Positions 1-8,186 of a stretch of DNA of 64,000 bases are shown piece after piece (position 1 is the first letter of the stretch; each line of letters opens with the position of its first letter). The notes under the pieces are model-generated. The model did not search any database, was not told where the DNA came from, and saw nothing but the letters and a program-made list of their open reading frames with translations. Source of the stretch: Clostridia bacterium (GTDB lineage Bacteria > Bacillota > Clostridia > Oscillospirales > Acutalibacteraceae); contig JAGADF010000016.1 of assembly GCA_017613735.1 (NCBI GenBank), positions 1-64,000 on the forward strand, read 5' to 3'. The position numbers and the translations under genes are program-made.

Positions 1-4
1 CGAA

Positions 5-202
5 TTATTTGTAGGGAACAAGACGTTTAATCTGTCTCTGGTTTGTTTTGTCAGCAACACTTGTCTTGCGAAGATTTCTCTTGCGCTTTGTGGACTTCTT
101 GTTAAGGATGTGTGACTTGTAGGCATGAGCACGGATAGGCTTGCCGTTCTTGGACAGTTTAAAGCGCTTCTTTGCGCCGCTGTGAGTTTTGATTTTAGGC
201 AT
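5..202 (-). CDS. rpmI: 50S ribosomal protein L35
   Basis: Small basic protein of the large ribosomal subunit, 65 residues, the usual length for L35. It begins [15 protein letters not shown] and carries the Lys/Arg-rich body that is diagnostic of the family. An AGGAGG ribosome site lies 7 bases before the ATG. It follows infC by 15 bases on the same strand, the classical infC-rpmI-rplT order; rplT would lie just beyond the left edge of the window and is not seen. Expression should follow the infC leader attenuator. Identification is secure. Confidence 0.98.
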   Translation of the reverse strand: MPKIKTHSGAKKRFKLSKNGKPIRAHAYKSHILNKKSTKRKRNLRKTSVADKTNQRQIKRLVPYK

Positions 203-217
203 CTTAATTTCCTCCTG

Positions 218-736
218 TTATTTCGTCGCCTTCGGGGCAAGGAACATCAGCATCTGACGGCCCTCAAGCTTAGCCGCTTTTTCGACCGTTGCAAATTCCT
301 CGCACCTCTGGGCAAATTTTTCCATACTTTGGGTACCAATTTCGGGATGCGCCATTTCACGGCCCCTGAAACGGATTGAAACCTTTACCTTGTTTCCTTC
401 CTTAAGGAAGCGCTCCGCATGCTTTGCTTTGGTTTCAAAGTCATGCGTATCAATGTTGAGTGACAAACGGATTTCCTTGATTTCAACTATGCGCTGATTC
501 TTGCGGTTTTCCTTTTCTTTCTTTGCCTGGTCAAATTTGTACTTGCCGTAGTTCATAATTTTACATACGGGCGGGGTTGCCTGCGGTGCAATCTTGACTA
601 AATCGAGGTTACGCTTTTCGGCTTCTTTAAGGGCGTCCTTTGCGGACATAATGCCGAGCTGTTCGCCCGTGTCAAGAATAACTCGGATTTCCTTGTCACG
701 AATTGCCTCATTGATCTGGCATTCCTTGGTGCTGAT
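218..736 (-). CDS. infC: Translation initiation factor IF-3 with a non-canonical ATC start
   Basis: IF-3 binds the 30S subunit and checks the start codon-initiator tRNA pairing. The N-domain begins with the family hallmark QINEAIRDKEIRVI, followed by a lysine-rich linker and the C-domain (IRLSLNIDTHDFETK...KVSIRFRGREM). The nearest standard start, GTG at 743-745, overlaps the ribosome site AAAAGGAG (745-752) and cannot be used with it. An in-frame ATC at 734-736 sits 8 bases after that site and gives an N-terminus STKECQINEAIRDKE, as expected for IF-3. Rare starts (AUU, AUC) in infC are known to serve autoregulation, because IF-3 discriminates against them. The product would be about 172 residues. 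It is first in an operon with rpmI. Confidence 0.95.
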   Translation of the reverse strand: MSTKECQINEAIRDKEIRVILDTGEQLGIMSAKDALKEAEKRNLDLVKIAPQATPPVCKIMNYGKYKFDQAKKEKENRKNQRIVEIKEIRLSLNIDTHDFETKAKHAERFLKEGNKVKVSIRFRGREMAHPEIGTQSMEKFAQRCEEFATVEKAAKLEGRQMLMFLAPKATK

Positions 737-879
737 AAAAAACACTCCTTTTAAATTGGTATCAAAATAAAAAATTGCGCAAACGAACGCCGTTTACACA
801 ATACTTCTGACTTTGTCTGTATTGACCTGATAACTAAAGCGCGTACAGGTGAGAACGGAATTCGTTTCTTCTTTATTGC
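737..879 (-). promoter_or_regulatory. infC-rpmI leader with attenuator (candidate L20-type leader)
   Basis: About 140 bases of untranslated leader separate the predicted start of transcription (near 879) from the infC start. It contains a terminator-like hairpin (stem 779-785 with 791-797, 5-base loop) followed on the RNA by a U-rich run (bases 775 down to 764), placed only about 30 bases before the ribosome site. An upstream ACCUG...CAGGU pairing is also visible (845-849 with 824-828). In Firmicutes the infC-rpmI-rplT operon is controlled by ribosomal protein L20 through such a leader. Assigning this one to that family is inference from position and the terminator. Confidence 0.6.
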
Positions 880-885
880 AGACGT

Positions 886-914
886 ATTTTAACAGTACGG
901 TTGCCATTTGTCAA
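886..914 (-). promoter_or_regulatory. Promoter of infC-rpmI
   Basis: On the minus strand TTGACA (909-914) is followed after 17 bases by TAAAAT (886-891), a near-consensus housekeeping sigma promoter. The -35 box begins directly after the U-tract of the htrA terminator. Confidence 0.8.
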
Positions 915-917
915 GCA

Positions 918-965
918 TTTTTTTAAAAAAATACGGCGCGGAGAGCTTTTTCGTTCTCCGCGCCG
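918..965 (-). terminator. Intrinsic terminator of the htrA operon
   Basis: A GC-rich stem of 11-12 pairs (934-945 with 954-965) is followed on the minus strand by TATTTTTTT. It lies 14 bases after the htrA stop codon. Confidence 0.92.
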
Positions 966-978
966 CAGGAAATCATTA

Positions 979-2577
979 TCAATGGTTAAAATCGAAGGGA
1001 TTAAAGTACTCGCTTTCGGAAGCGGGCTCCTCGTCCTCGGTAGTGCCTCTGTCCTCGACAAGAGTGGCCTCGACCTCAAATTCCGTTGTTTCGTAATTTG
1101 AGCTTATGCGTACAAGCGTGAGCTTTATCTTGTCGCCGACGTGACCGTTCTGAATAAGGTCAAGAAGAATATCGGGCGAGGTAAGTTCCTTGCCGTTCGC
1201 CTTGATAATAAGGTCGCCCGACTGAGCCTTCGTGTTCGCAAGCGAGGAATCGCTCGTGATTGAGCTTATAATAATCGAGCCTGCGGGGTAATTCTTAATC
1301 TGGACTACCATGCTGTAAGCCTGACTCTGCGAAACCGTGGCGTAGGTTATGCCGAGCTTTGCCCTGTCAGTAATGTAGCCGTGTGCTATAAGCTCGTCGG
1401 CGATTTCCTTAACCGTTTCGCTCGGAACCGCGAAGCCCATGCCCTCGTATTCTTCGGCGGCAATCTTTGAAGAGTTGATACCGATTACCTGACCGAGTTC
1501 ATTTACAAGCGCACCGCCCGAGTTACCGGGATTTATTGCCGCGTCGTGCTGAATACAGTTCATTTCATAGCCTACGGGGCTGTTTATAGGACGGGCGATT
1601 GCCGAAACAATACCCGAAGTGAACGAGCCGAAGAAATCCGTGCCTCCGGGATTGCCGATGGCATAGACGGTCTGACCTACCTTAAGGTCCTTTGTCGAAC
1701 CGAAGGACGCGGCTTTAAGTCCGGTCTTGTTCATAAGAAGAACCGCGATATCGGTCTTGTTGTCGATACCGACAATGTCCGCGCTGTACTGCTCGCCGTC
1801 GTTAAGCTGAACCTTGACCGTAAGTCCCGAACCCGAAACTACGTGAGCGCAGGTTATTACATAGGTTCCCGTGTGGTCGGAATTCTCCTCGGTGATAACG
1901 CCCGAGCCCTCGCCGTAAAGATTCGACGCGAAGCTCGCCGCGCCCGCCGACTGATAGACGAGAACGCCGACGGAAACGTCGCTTACCTTATCGTAAATTT
2001 CCGTAGCCGTAAGAGCGTCTGCGGAAGTCTTTGGCTTTTGCGAAACCGACGCGGTATCGTCAATGGGAAGAGTCACGTTGTCGGAAACAGTCTCGCTCTT
2101 CTGACTTGAGGAAGTCGTCTTTTCGGGTTTTTCGGCAATATTCTTTTTAGCGGAATGAACCGCATATACGCCGGCTATGCCGAGAATGGCGACTATGAGA
2201 ATTATAAGCACTGCCCTGCCCGCGCTGCTCTTTTTCGGCTTCGGCGGAGCGGGACGGTTATTTACGGGCGGATAGCCGTTGGGGTTCTGATAATAAGGCT
2301 GCTGTGAATAGGGGTTGTTATAGCCGCCCGGCATAGGCGAATACGGATAAGCCGTATTCGGAGCCGCACCCTGACCGTAGGGATAGCCCGTCTGAGGGGG
2401 AACCGGCGGCGCATAAGTCGGCTGAACGGGAGGCTGAGGCTCGTTAAACCTTGGTTCTTCCGCCTGAGGAAACGCGTTTTCCCGAACCGATTCTTCGGCA
2501 GCGGGGGTTTCGGTTATCTCCGCCTGCTTTTCGGTTTCGTTTTCACCCATTTCGTTATTCTTCTCAAAATCATCCAT
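979..2577 (-). CDS. htrA: HtrA/DegP-type membrane-anchored serine protease with PDZ domain
   Basis: Surface protein quality-control protease, 532 residues. Residues 1-115 are a Pro/Tyr/Gln-rich, disordered cytoplasmic region; 121-140 is one membrane segment; a linker leads to the trypsin-like domain (about 195-395) with the catalytic triad His245 (ITCAHVV), Asp276 (KTDIAVL) and Ser353 (GNSGGA); one PDZ domain occupies about 405-515. The tail is acidic. Translation is probably coupled to the kinase gene: the ribosome site GGAGG lies in the last kinase codons and the start is one base after its stop. Third gene of a regulator-kinase-protease operon, so it is likely induced by an envelope signal, as HtrA is downstream of CssRS or WalRK in relatives. 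Confidence 0.95.
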   Translation of the reverse strand: MDDFEKNNEMGENETEKQAEITETPAAEESVRENAFPQAEEPRFNEPQPPVQPTYAPPVPPQTGYPYGQGAAPNTAYPYSPMPGGYNNPYSQQPYYQNPNGYPPVNNRPAPPKPKKSSAGRAVLIILIVAILGIAGVYAVHSAKKNIAEKPEKTTSSSQKSETVSDNVTLPIDDTASVSQKPKTSADALTATEIYDKVSDVSVGVLVYQSAGAASFASNLYGEGSGVITEENSDHTGTYVITCAHVVSGSGLTVKVQLNDGEQYSADIVGIDNKTDIAVLLMNKTGLKAASFGSTKDLKVGQTVYAIGNPGGTDFFGSFTSGIVSAIARPINSPVGYEMNCIQHDAAINPGNSGGALVNELGQVIGINSSKIAAEEYEGMGFAVPSETVKEIADELIAHGYITDRAKLGITYATVSQSQAYSMVVQIKNYPAGSIIISSITSDSSLANTKAQSGDLIIKANGKELTSPDILLDLIQNGHVGDKIKLTLVRISSNYETTEFEVEATLVEDRGTTEDEEPASESEYFNPFDFNH

Positions 2578-2578
2578 A

Positions 2579-4111
2579 TTAAAAACCTCCAGTAGGAATA
2601 GTGAATGTGAATTCGACGTACCGTCCTTCGACGCTGTCGGCGGAAACCGTTCCGCCGTGCATTTCGATAACGGTCTTTACTATATAAAGTCCTAAGCCCG
2701 CGCCCTTTACGTCGTAGCTTCGGGACTTGTCAACCTTGTAAAAGCGTTCAAACACCTTTGAAATCTCTTCCGGGGAAATACCCGCGCCGGTATTTGAAAT
2801 AGAAAACGTGACGTTCTTTTCGTCGCCGTTAAGCTTAAGCCTGATTTCGCCGTTTTCGGGAGTGAATTTTACGGCATTGTCAACGAGATTGTAGACAGCC
2901 TGATGAAGCATATCCCTGTCCGCGCTGACGGTAACGGATTCAAGATTTTCTATGCCTTCAACCCGTATATTCTTATTGCTTACAGCCTGCTCAAACGAAA
3001 GCATCGTCGTGAATATAAGCTCGGTTATATCGAACTTGCTTCTGTGAATCTGTATTTCGCCCGCCTCGATTTTCGACATATTCAGCATCGCAACGACAAG
3101 CCTTGAAAGACGTTTAACCTCGTCGGAAACAATACGCAGATAGTGATTCTGTTCATTTTCCCTGATTGTCCCGTCAAGAATAGCGTCAATGTAGCCGCTT
3201 ATTGTCGTCATAGGCGTTTTAAGCTCATGGGAAACGTTTGCGACGAAGCTTCTTCGCGAGCTTTCAAGAGTCGCAAGCGCGGCGGCCATTGAGTTGAATT
3301 CGGCGCAAAGAGACGCGAGTTCGTCCTCGCCCCTGACCTCAACTCTCGGGCTGAAGTCGCCTACCGAATACCGCTTGGTCGCGTATGACATCTGCCTGAA
3401 CGGCTTGGTAAGCCTGTATGTCATAAGATAGACCGCAATAAAACAAATCACGAGCGCAACAACGGCGGAAAACAGGAACATCTTGAAAATATCAAGAACG
3501 TATAAGTTTACCCCCTGCTCAAGCGGCTGGAAACAAAAGCTGTAAGCGACGGTTTCGCCGTTTACCGTTATCGGCTCCGCGGCGACGATATAATTCGTTT
3601 CGAGCATACCGCCGAGCTTCGTTATCTCGCAATAGCTGCCCTTTCTTACGGCGTTGAGCGTTTCGTCGGAAAACTTATAGGACGAATGAATGCTGCAGGA
3701 ATTACCGCCTTCGTTTTCATCCTTCGTTTTCTGAAAATCGGTGACAACCGATTCCTGACAGATAACAACCCTGCCGTCCGAACCGACGATGAAAAAATCC
3801 GCATTAACCGCGCGCGAAACCGTGCGCAGGTTATTGCACAGCATCATTATTGTACCCTCGGTGTCGACCTCCATTCTCTGAGAAGAGAGAACGTCGCCCG
3901 TCGTCCTCGCGAGGTCGGAAACATTAGCCCTGATAATCTCGGTCTTTTCGTCCTTCCAGTAATTTCCTACAAAGACAAGGAAGGCTCCGCCGAGAATCGA
4001 GAAGCACACTATTATTATTAGTATGGAAACCGTAAAATATCTCGCAAACAGACTTCTTGTGTATTTGCGGTCCTTTACGGCGGAACCGATTTCTCTGATT
4101 TTACCTATCAT
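2579..4111 (-). CDS. Two-component sensor histidine kinase, HAMP type
   Basis: Membrane sensor kinase, 510 residues. Membrane segments at about 26-49 and 211-231 flank an extracytoplasmic sensor of about 160 residues; HAMP spans roughly 232-285; the dimerisation domain has the phospho-acceptor His295 in SHELKTP; the ATPase domain has the N box DNAVKF (411-416) and G boxes TGAGIS (441-446) and KGAGLGLYIV (469-478). The start lies 6 bases after the regulator stop, and the regulator's terminal AAGGAG acts as its ribosome site. Operon partners are the OmpR-type regulator upstream and HtrA downstream, which suggests sensing of cell-wall or secretion stress. The exact signal cannot be read from sequence. 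Confidence 0.93.
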   Translation of the reverse strand: MIGKIREIGSAVKDRKYTRSLFARYFTVSILIIIVCFSILGGAFLVFVGNYWKDEKTEIIRANVSDLARTTGDVLSSQRMEVDTEGTIMMLCNNLRTVSRAVNADFFIVGSDGRVVICQESVVTDFQKTKDENEGGNSCSIHSSYKFSDETLNAVRKGSYCEITKLGGMLETNYIVAAEPITVNGETVAYSFCFQPLEQGVNLYVLDIFKMFLFSAVVALVICFIAVYLMTYRLTKPFRQMSYATKRYSVGDFSPRVEVRGEDELASLCAEFNSMAAALATLESSRRSFVANVSHELKTPMTTISGYIDAILDGTIRENEQNHYLRIVSDEVKRLSRLVVAMLNMSKIEAGEIQIHRSKFDITELIFTTMLSFEQAVSNKNIRVEGIENLESVTVSADRDMLHQAVYNLVDNAVKFTPENGEIRLKLNGDEKNVTFSISNTGAGISPEEISKVFERFYKVDKSRSYDVKGAGLGLYIVKTVIEMHGGTVSADSVEGRYVEFTFTIPTGGF

Positions 4112-4117
4112 TAAACC

Positions 4118-4819
4118 TTACTCTTTGACTTCAAATTTATAGCCTACGCTCCAGACCGTGCGAAGCTCCCACTTATCGGAAACTCCCTTGAGCTTTTCTC
4201 TGAGCCTTTTGATATGAACGTCAACCGTTCTCGAATCGACGTAGTATTCAAAGCCCCATACCTCGTCAAGAAGCTGGTCGCGCGTGAAAACCTTATTCGG
4301 ATGAGAGGCGAGATGATAAATAAGCTCAAGTTCTTTCGGCGGAGTGTCAATCTGTTTGCCGTCAACTTTTAAAACATAGTTCGTAAGATTAATCTGAAGC
4401 TTGTCGTAGTTTACTTCCTTAATCGTATCTTCCGCCTCGTTTACGGTGCCGGCATTAGTTCTGCGCAGAACCGATTTTATTCTCGCAACAATTTCCTTTG
4501 TGTCAAAAGGCTTTGTGACGTAATCGTCCGCGCCCAGCTCAAGACCGAGAACCTTGTCGAAGGTTTCGCCCTTTGCCGAAAGCATTATTATAGGCGTTTC
4601 GGAGAATTTGCGGATTTCCCTGCAAACCTGCCAGCCGTCGAGCTTCGGAAGCATTATATCAAGAAGAACCATATCGGGTTCCTCGCTTTTAAAAACGGAA
4701 AGCGCGGTTTCGCCGTCGTTTGCGCTAATGACGGAAAAACCTTCCTTTTCAAGATAAAGCCTTAACAGCTCGCAGATATTGGTGTCGTCGTCAACGACAA
4801 GTACCTTGATATTGTCCAT
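4118..4819 (-). CDS. OmpR/PhoB-family response regulator
   Basis: DNA-binding response regulator of 233 residues, the family's usual size. The receiver shows the acidic pocket VVDDD (8-12), phospho-acceptor Asp54 (LLDIMLP) and the conserved Lys in VTKPFD. The C-terminal winged helix has DQLLDEVWGFEYYVDSRTVD and DVHIKRLREKL, typical of OmpR/PhoB members. First gene of the regulator-kinase-htrA operon and the cognate regulator of the kinase that follows. A TATAAT at about 4856-4861 on the minus strand is a plausible -10 box, but its -35 box is weak. Confidence 0.95.
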   Translation of the reverse strand: MDNIKVLVVDDDTNICELLRLYLEKEGFSVISANDGETALSVFKSEEPDMVLLDIMLPKLDGWQVCREIRKFSETPIIMLSAKGETFDKVLGLELGADDYVTKPFDTKEIVARIKSVLRRTNAGTVNEAEDTIKEVNYDKLQINLTNYVLKVDGKQIDTPPKELELIYHLASHPNKVFTRDQLLDEVWGFEYYVDSRTVDVHIKRLREKLKGVSDKWELRTVWSVGYKFEVKE

Positions 4820-4920
4820 TTTTACCCCCTGAATCCGTTTTAACGAACGGTTTTATTATACAACTATTTTTTTGAATTTGGTTAACTGTTTTTTAAACAA
4901 ATTTTATTAAATTGTGAACA

Positions 4921-4954
4921 AATTTATAAAAAGCGGAGAAATACTCCGCTTTTT
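4921..4954 (-). terminator. Terminator after galM
   Basis: An 11-pair stem (4928-4938 with 4944-4954) with a short loop is followed on the minus strand by T-rich sequence. It separates galM from the regulator operon on the same strand. Confidence 0.85.
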
Positions 4955-4959
4955 GTTGA

Positions 4960-6000
4960 TTATTCAACCGAGAATTTGTAGACCGTTTCGCTCTCGTAAG
5001 GATTCTCCTCATCGAACACCGGCTGAGCAAAAGCCTTATGATGAACCGCGTCGGGATGATACTGCGTTTCAAGACAGAAGCCGCTTCTTCTGTTGTTTTT
5101 AAAGCCGTATTTGCCCTCGAGTCCGCAGAGGAAATTGCCCGTATAGAACTGAACCGCGGGAAGAGTGGTAAAGCATTCGAGCTTTCTTCCCGTCTTTTCG
5201 CTTCTGACGGTTGCCGCAAGGCGAAGCGAGCCGTCGCAATCCCTTATTTCAAGGCTGTGGTCGTAACCCCTGCCCCATACCGTCTGGTCGCAGGTTTTGT
5301 CGTCTATTCTCTCGCCTATTCTCTTAAACTCCCTTAAATCAAAGGGCGTGCCGTCAACCGCCTTCGTCTCGCCGTAGGGAATGCTGTTTTCATCCGTCGG
5401 AACAAAGTAATCGCAGTTGAATTTAACCTCGTGGTCAAGAACGTCTGCGCCGCTGCAGCCGTCGAGATTGAAATAAGCGTGATTTGTAAGATTAATATAA
5501 GCCGTTCTGTCGGGAACCGCCTTGTAAACAATGGAAAGTTCATTGTCGTCCGAAAGAGTATAAGTAACAATTGCGGTAATGTTGGCGGGAAGTCCCGCGG
5601 TGCCGTCCGTTCTTCCGATTGAAAGACTTATCGAATTATCGGTGTAATCGGTAACAGCCCAGTTTCTGAAGGACATATCGCCGTTTGAATGAAGAATAAT
5701 ACCGTTTTCGGGATTGACCTCGGGCGAATAGGTTTTACCGTCAATGGTAAAATCGCCGTTGATTCTGTTCGCAACGGGGCCTACGACAAGTCCCGAATAA
5801 TCGTCGCAGCCGTCATAGTCGTCGGGCTTTGAATAACCGAGAAGAATGTCGTCTTTTTTGCCGTATCTGTCGGGAACAACAATGCTGTAAAGTCCCGCGC
5901 CGAAGGTATGAACGGTAATCTCAACGCCGTTTGCGTTTTTAAGAGTGTAAAGCCTGTCCTCTTCGCCGTTCTTCATTATTCCGAAAGATTTTATTTCCAA
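4960..6000 (-). CDS. galM: Aldose 1-epimerase
   Basis: Interconverts alpha and beta anomers of hexoses such as galactose and glucose. The 346-residue length fits GalM. Family motifs are visible: NLTNHAYFNLDG (substrate-binding His), the region around WGRGYDHSLE and PAVQFYTGNFL. A TTG start at 5998-6000 follows AAGAGGTG with good spacing and gives an N-terminus that begins the first strand (EIKSFGI); the first ATG lies 8 codons later and would cut that strand, so TTG is preferred. Single gene with its own terminator. Neighbours give no pathway link. Confidence 0.92.
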   Translation of the reverse strand: MEIKSFGIMKNGEEDRLYTLKNANGVEITVHTFGAGLYSIVVPDRYGKKDDILLGYSKPDDYDGCDDYSGLVVGPVANRINGDFTIDGKTYSPEVNPENGIILHSNGDMSFRNWAVTDYTDNSISLSIGRTDGTAGLPANITAIVTYTLSDDNELSIVYKAVPDRTAYINLTNHAYFNLDGCSGADVLDHEVKFNCDYFVPTDENSIPYGETKAVDGTPFDLREFKRIGERIDDKTCDQTVWGRGYDHSLEIRDCDGSLRLAATVRSEKTGRKLECFTTLPAVQFYTGNFLCGLEGKYGFKNNRRSGFCLETQYHPDAVHHKAFAQPVFDEENPYESETVYKFSVE

Positions 6001-6090
6001 TTCGTTTCACCTCTTAATGAATATCACCCCATAGTATAGTCGAAATTTCAGGCTGTTGTCAACAATATTAAATAAAATAAATATATATGC

Positions 6091-6119
6091 TTTATAAAAA
6101 AGGAAAAATGTGCTATAAT
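6091..6119 (+). promoter_or_regulatory. Promoter of the FHA-rodA-pbp operon
   Basis: TTTATA (6091-6096), 17-base spacer and a perfect TATAAT (6114-6119), 28 bases before the start codon. Confidence 0.65.
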
Positions 6120-6147
6120 AACGTGAATAAAAAAAGGAGGTGTCGGC

Positions 6148-6972
6148 TTGGAACAGCTTATATCAAATCTGCTCTACATTTTAAGATTTGTCCTGGGCTT
6201 TATTGCGGTGTTCGTTCTCGCGCGCTGTATTACTATGCTCATGCGTAAAAAAATAAGCCGCGCTTCCTGTTTCGGTGCGCTTTACAACGCCGCCAACGGC
6301 GACGAAATCGAAATAACGGGCTACGAAACCTCAATAGGCAGAAGTAAGCTGTGCGATATCAAGCTCGGCTATTCAACCGTTTCGCGTTTTCACGCGGTGC
6401 TCGCCTACAGAAAGGGCAGATTTGTTATAGTCGACACCAATTCAAAAATGGGCGTGTTCGTAAACGGCGTCAAAATCGAAAAACCGACCGAGGTTTTTAA
6501 CGGCGACAACATAGCCTTCGGCAATATTCCGATGAAGCTTCTCTGTCCCGAGGACGAAAACGTCGAACCGCTTGACGAAAGGGAAAACCGATATATCGAC
6601 TCGGTAATAGCCGATACCGATATTTACTCAAGCAAGCCGAAATTCGATACCGACGAAGTGCCGAGCGTATATGACGGCGCGTTTCTCTATAACGAAATCA
6701 ACGGCGAAAGGCTTCACCTTATAGGCGACTCCGTCATTTTCGGCAGAGACGCGTCACAGTGCGACATTCCCGTCGACAGTCCCTACGCCTCGCGGGTTCA
6801 CGCCCGTCTTTTCAAGGCAGGCAACGGCAGATGGGCAATTGAAGACGCGGGCTCGACTGCGGGCACTCTTCTCAACGGTCAGCGACTTACGCAGGCAATG
6901 TATCTTGACGACGGCGATAGAATTGACATAGCCGGCTTCGAGTTTGTCTACGGGGAAGGGGGAATACGGTGA
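6148..6972 (+). CDS. Membrane-anchored protein with two FHA domains
   Basis: FHA domains bind phosphothreonine. The 274-residue protein has one N-terminal membrane segment (about 5-30) and two FHA domains: about 47-125 with SIGRSKLCDI, STVSRFHAVL and NSKMGVFVNG, and about 178-270 with IFGRDASQCDI, YASRVHARL and GSTAGTLLNGQ. The Gly-Arg, Ser/Arg-His and Asn-Gly ligand residues are present in both. TTG start with AAAAGGAGG 7 bases before. First gene of an overlapping operon with a RodA/FtsW protein and a penicillin-binding protein, like the actinobacterial fhaAB-rodA-pbpA set. A role in recruiting the septal or elongation machinery to a phosphorylated partner is inferred. No Ser/Thr kinase is in the window. 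Confidence 0.9.
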   Translation: MEQLISNLLYILRFVLGFIAVFVLARCITMLMRKKISRASCFGALYNAANGDEIEITGYETSIGRSKLCDIKLGYSTVSRFHAVLAYRKGRFVIVDTNSKMGVFVNGVKIEKPTEVFNGDNIAFGNIPMKLLCPEDENVEPLDERENRYIDSVIADTDIYSSKPKFDTDEVPSVYDGAFLYNEINGERLHLIGDSVIFGRDASQCDIPVDSPYASRVHARLFKAGNGRWAIEDAGSTAGTLLNGQRLTQAMYLDDGDRIDIAGFEFVYGEGGIR

Positions 6973-8186
6973 AAAAGAACAGGTATTTCTTCCTTATGCT
7001 GCTTGTAACTCTGTTTCAGGCGATATGTCTTTTTGAAATAATTCTTAAGCTTGAGGCGACAGACCTACGATACCCCGCAATAGCTTTCGGCGGCTACATT
7101 CTTCTCGAATGGATTTATTTCATAATCCACCGTGGAATTATGCGCAGCCAGAGCTTTGAGGTTGAACTCATAGGCTTTTTCCTTTCGGGAATAGGGCTTG
7201 CGATTACCGTCAGCGTCTATCCCGAAAAAAGCATAATTCAGCTTGCGGCAATTCTTTTAGGCTTTGCGGGCTACCTTGTCCTGCTCTGGATTTTAAAGGA
7301 CGTCGAAAGGTGTATGAAGCTTCGCTATATCGCCGCTGTAGGCTCGGTAGGGCTTCTGGGACTTACGCTCATGCTTGCGAAGTTCACCAACGGCGCGAAA
7401 AACTGGCTGTATTTCGGCGGTATGTCGATTCAGCCGTCCGAGCTTGTAAAGGTCGCGTTCGTATTCGTCGGCGCGGCAACGCTTGAAAAGCTTCAGTCGA
7501 CGAGGAGCCTGACAAGATATATCGTCTTCGCCGTAGCGTGCATAGGCTGTCTGTTCCTTATGTACGACTTCGGCACCGCGCTTATTTTCTTCTTTACATT
7601 CATAGTTATTTCATTCCTGCGCTCGGGCGATATACGGACTATCGTTTTCATCTGCGTTATAGCGGCTCTCGGCGCGGTATTGATTCTTATGTTCAAACCT
7701 TACGTCGCCTCGCGTTTTTCAAGCTATATGCACATCTGGGAGGACGTTGAAGGCGGAGGCTTCCAGCAGACGAGAACGCTGACCTACGCAGTCAGCGGCG
7801 GTCTTTTCGGGCTTGGGCTCGGCAACGGCGAGCTGCGCAATATCTTCGCCGCGACGGAGGACCTTGTTTTCGGCGTAGTAAGCGAGGAATTCGGTCTTAT
7901 AATTGCATTTTCGATTATGCTCACTTACGTTGGACTTCTCGCGTATGCGATAAAAAATTCAAAATCGGTTCATTCGACCTTTTATTCAATACTTTCCGTC
8001 TCGGCGGCGGCTCTGCTTTTATTCCAGGCGGCGGTAAACGTGTTCGGCGTTTCCGATTTGATACCGTTCACGGGCGTTACACTGCCGTTTATCAGCCGCG
8101 GCGGTTCAAGCATTATGGGCTGCTGGATGCTTTTAAGCTTTATCAAGGCGGTCAGCTTTAAGGAAAAGGGGGCGGCGACTAAATGA
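6969..8186 (+). CDS. SEDS-family peptidoglycan glycosyltransferase (RodA/FtsW/SpoVE)
   Basis: Polytopic membrane enzyme that polymerises lipid II, 405 residues with about ten membrane helices. Family signatures: KNWLYFGGMSIQPSELVKVAF in the central loop (read here in two parts, KNWLYFGGMS and IQPSELVKVAF), and the C-terminal TLPFISRGGSSIM. GTG start overlaps the stop of the FHA gene (GTGA at 6969-6972) and its stop overlaps the next start (ATGA), so the three genes are translationally coupled. Works with a class B PBP, which follows. RodA and FtsW are hard to separate by eye; the pairing with a short PBP and FHA favours RodA-like. Confidence 0.92.
   Translation: MKKNRYFFLMLLVTLFQAICLFEIILKLEATDLRYPAIAFGGYILLEWIYFIIHRGIMRSQSFEVELIGFFLSGIGLAITVSVYPEKSIIQLAAILLGFAGYLVLLWILKDVERCMKLRYIAAVGSVGLLGLTLMLAKFTNGAKNWLYFGGMSIQPSELVKVAFVFVGAATLEKLQSTRSLTRYIVFAVACIGCLFLMYDFGTALIFFFTFIVISFLRSGDIRTIVFICVIAALGAVLILMFKPYVASRFSSYMHIWEDVEGGGFQQTRTLTYAVSGGLFGLGLGNGELRNIFAATEDLVFGVVSEEFGLIIAFSIMLTYVGLLAYAIKNSKSVHSTFYSILSVSAAALLLFQAAVNVFGVSDLIPFTGVTLPFISRGGSSIMGCWMLLSFIKAVSFKEKGAATK

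Noticed and set aside
1546..2109. Open frame of 187 codons on the plus strand
   Set aside because: Antisense to the htrA protease domain, no homology visible.
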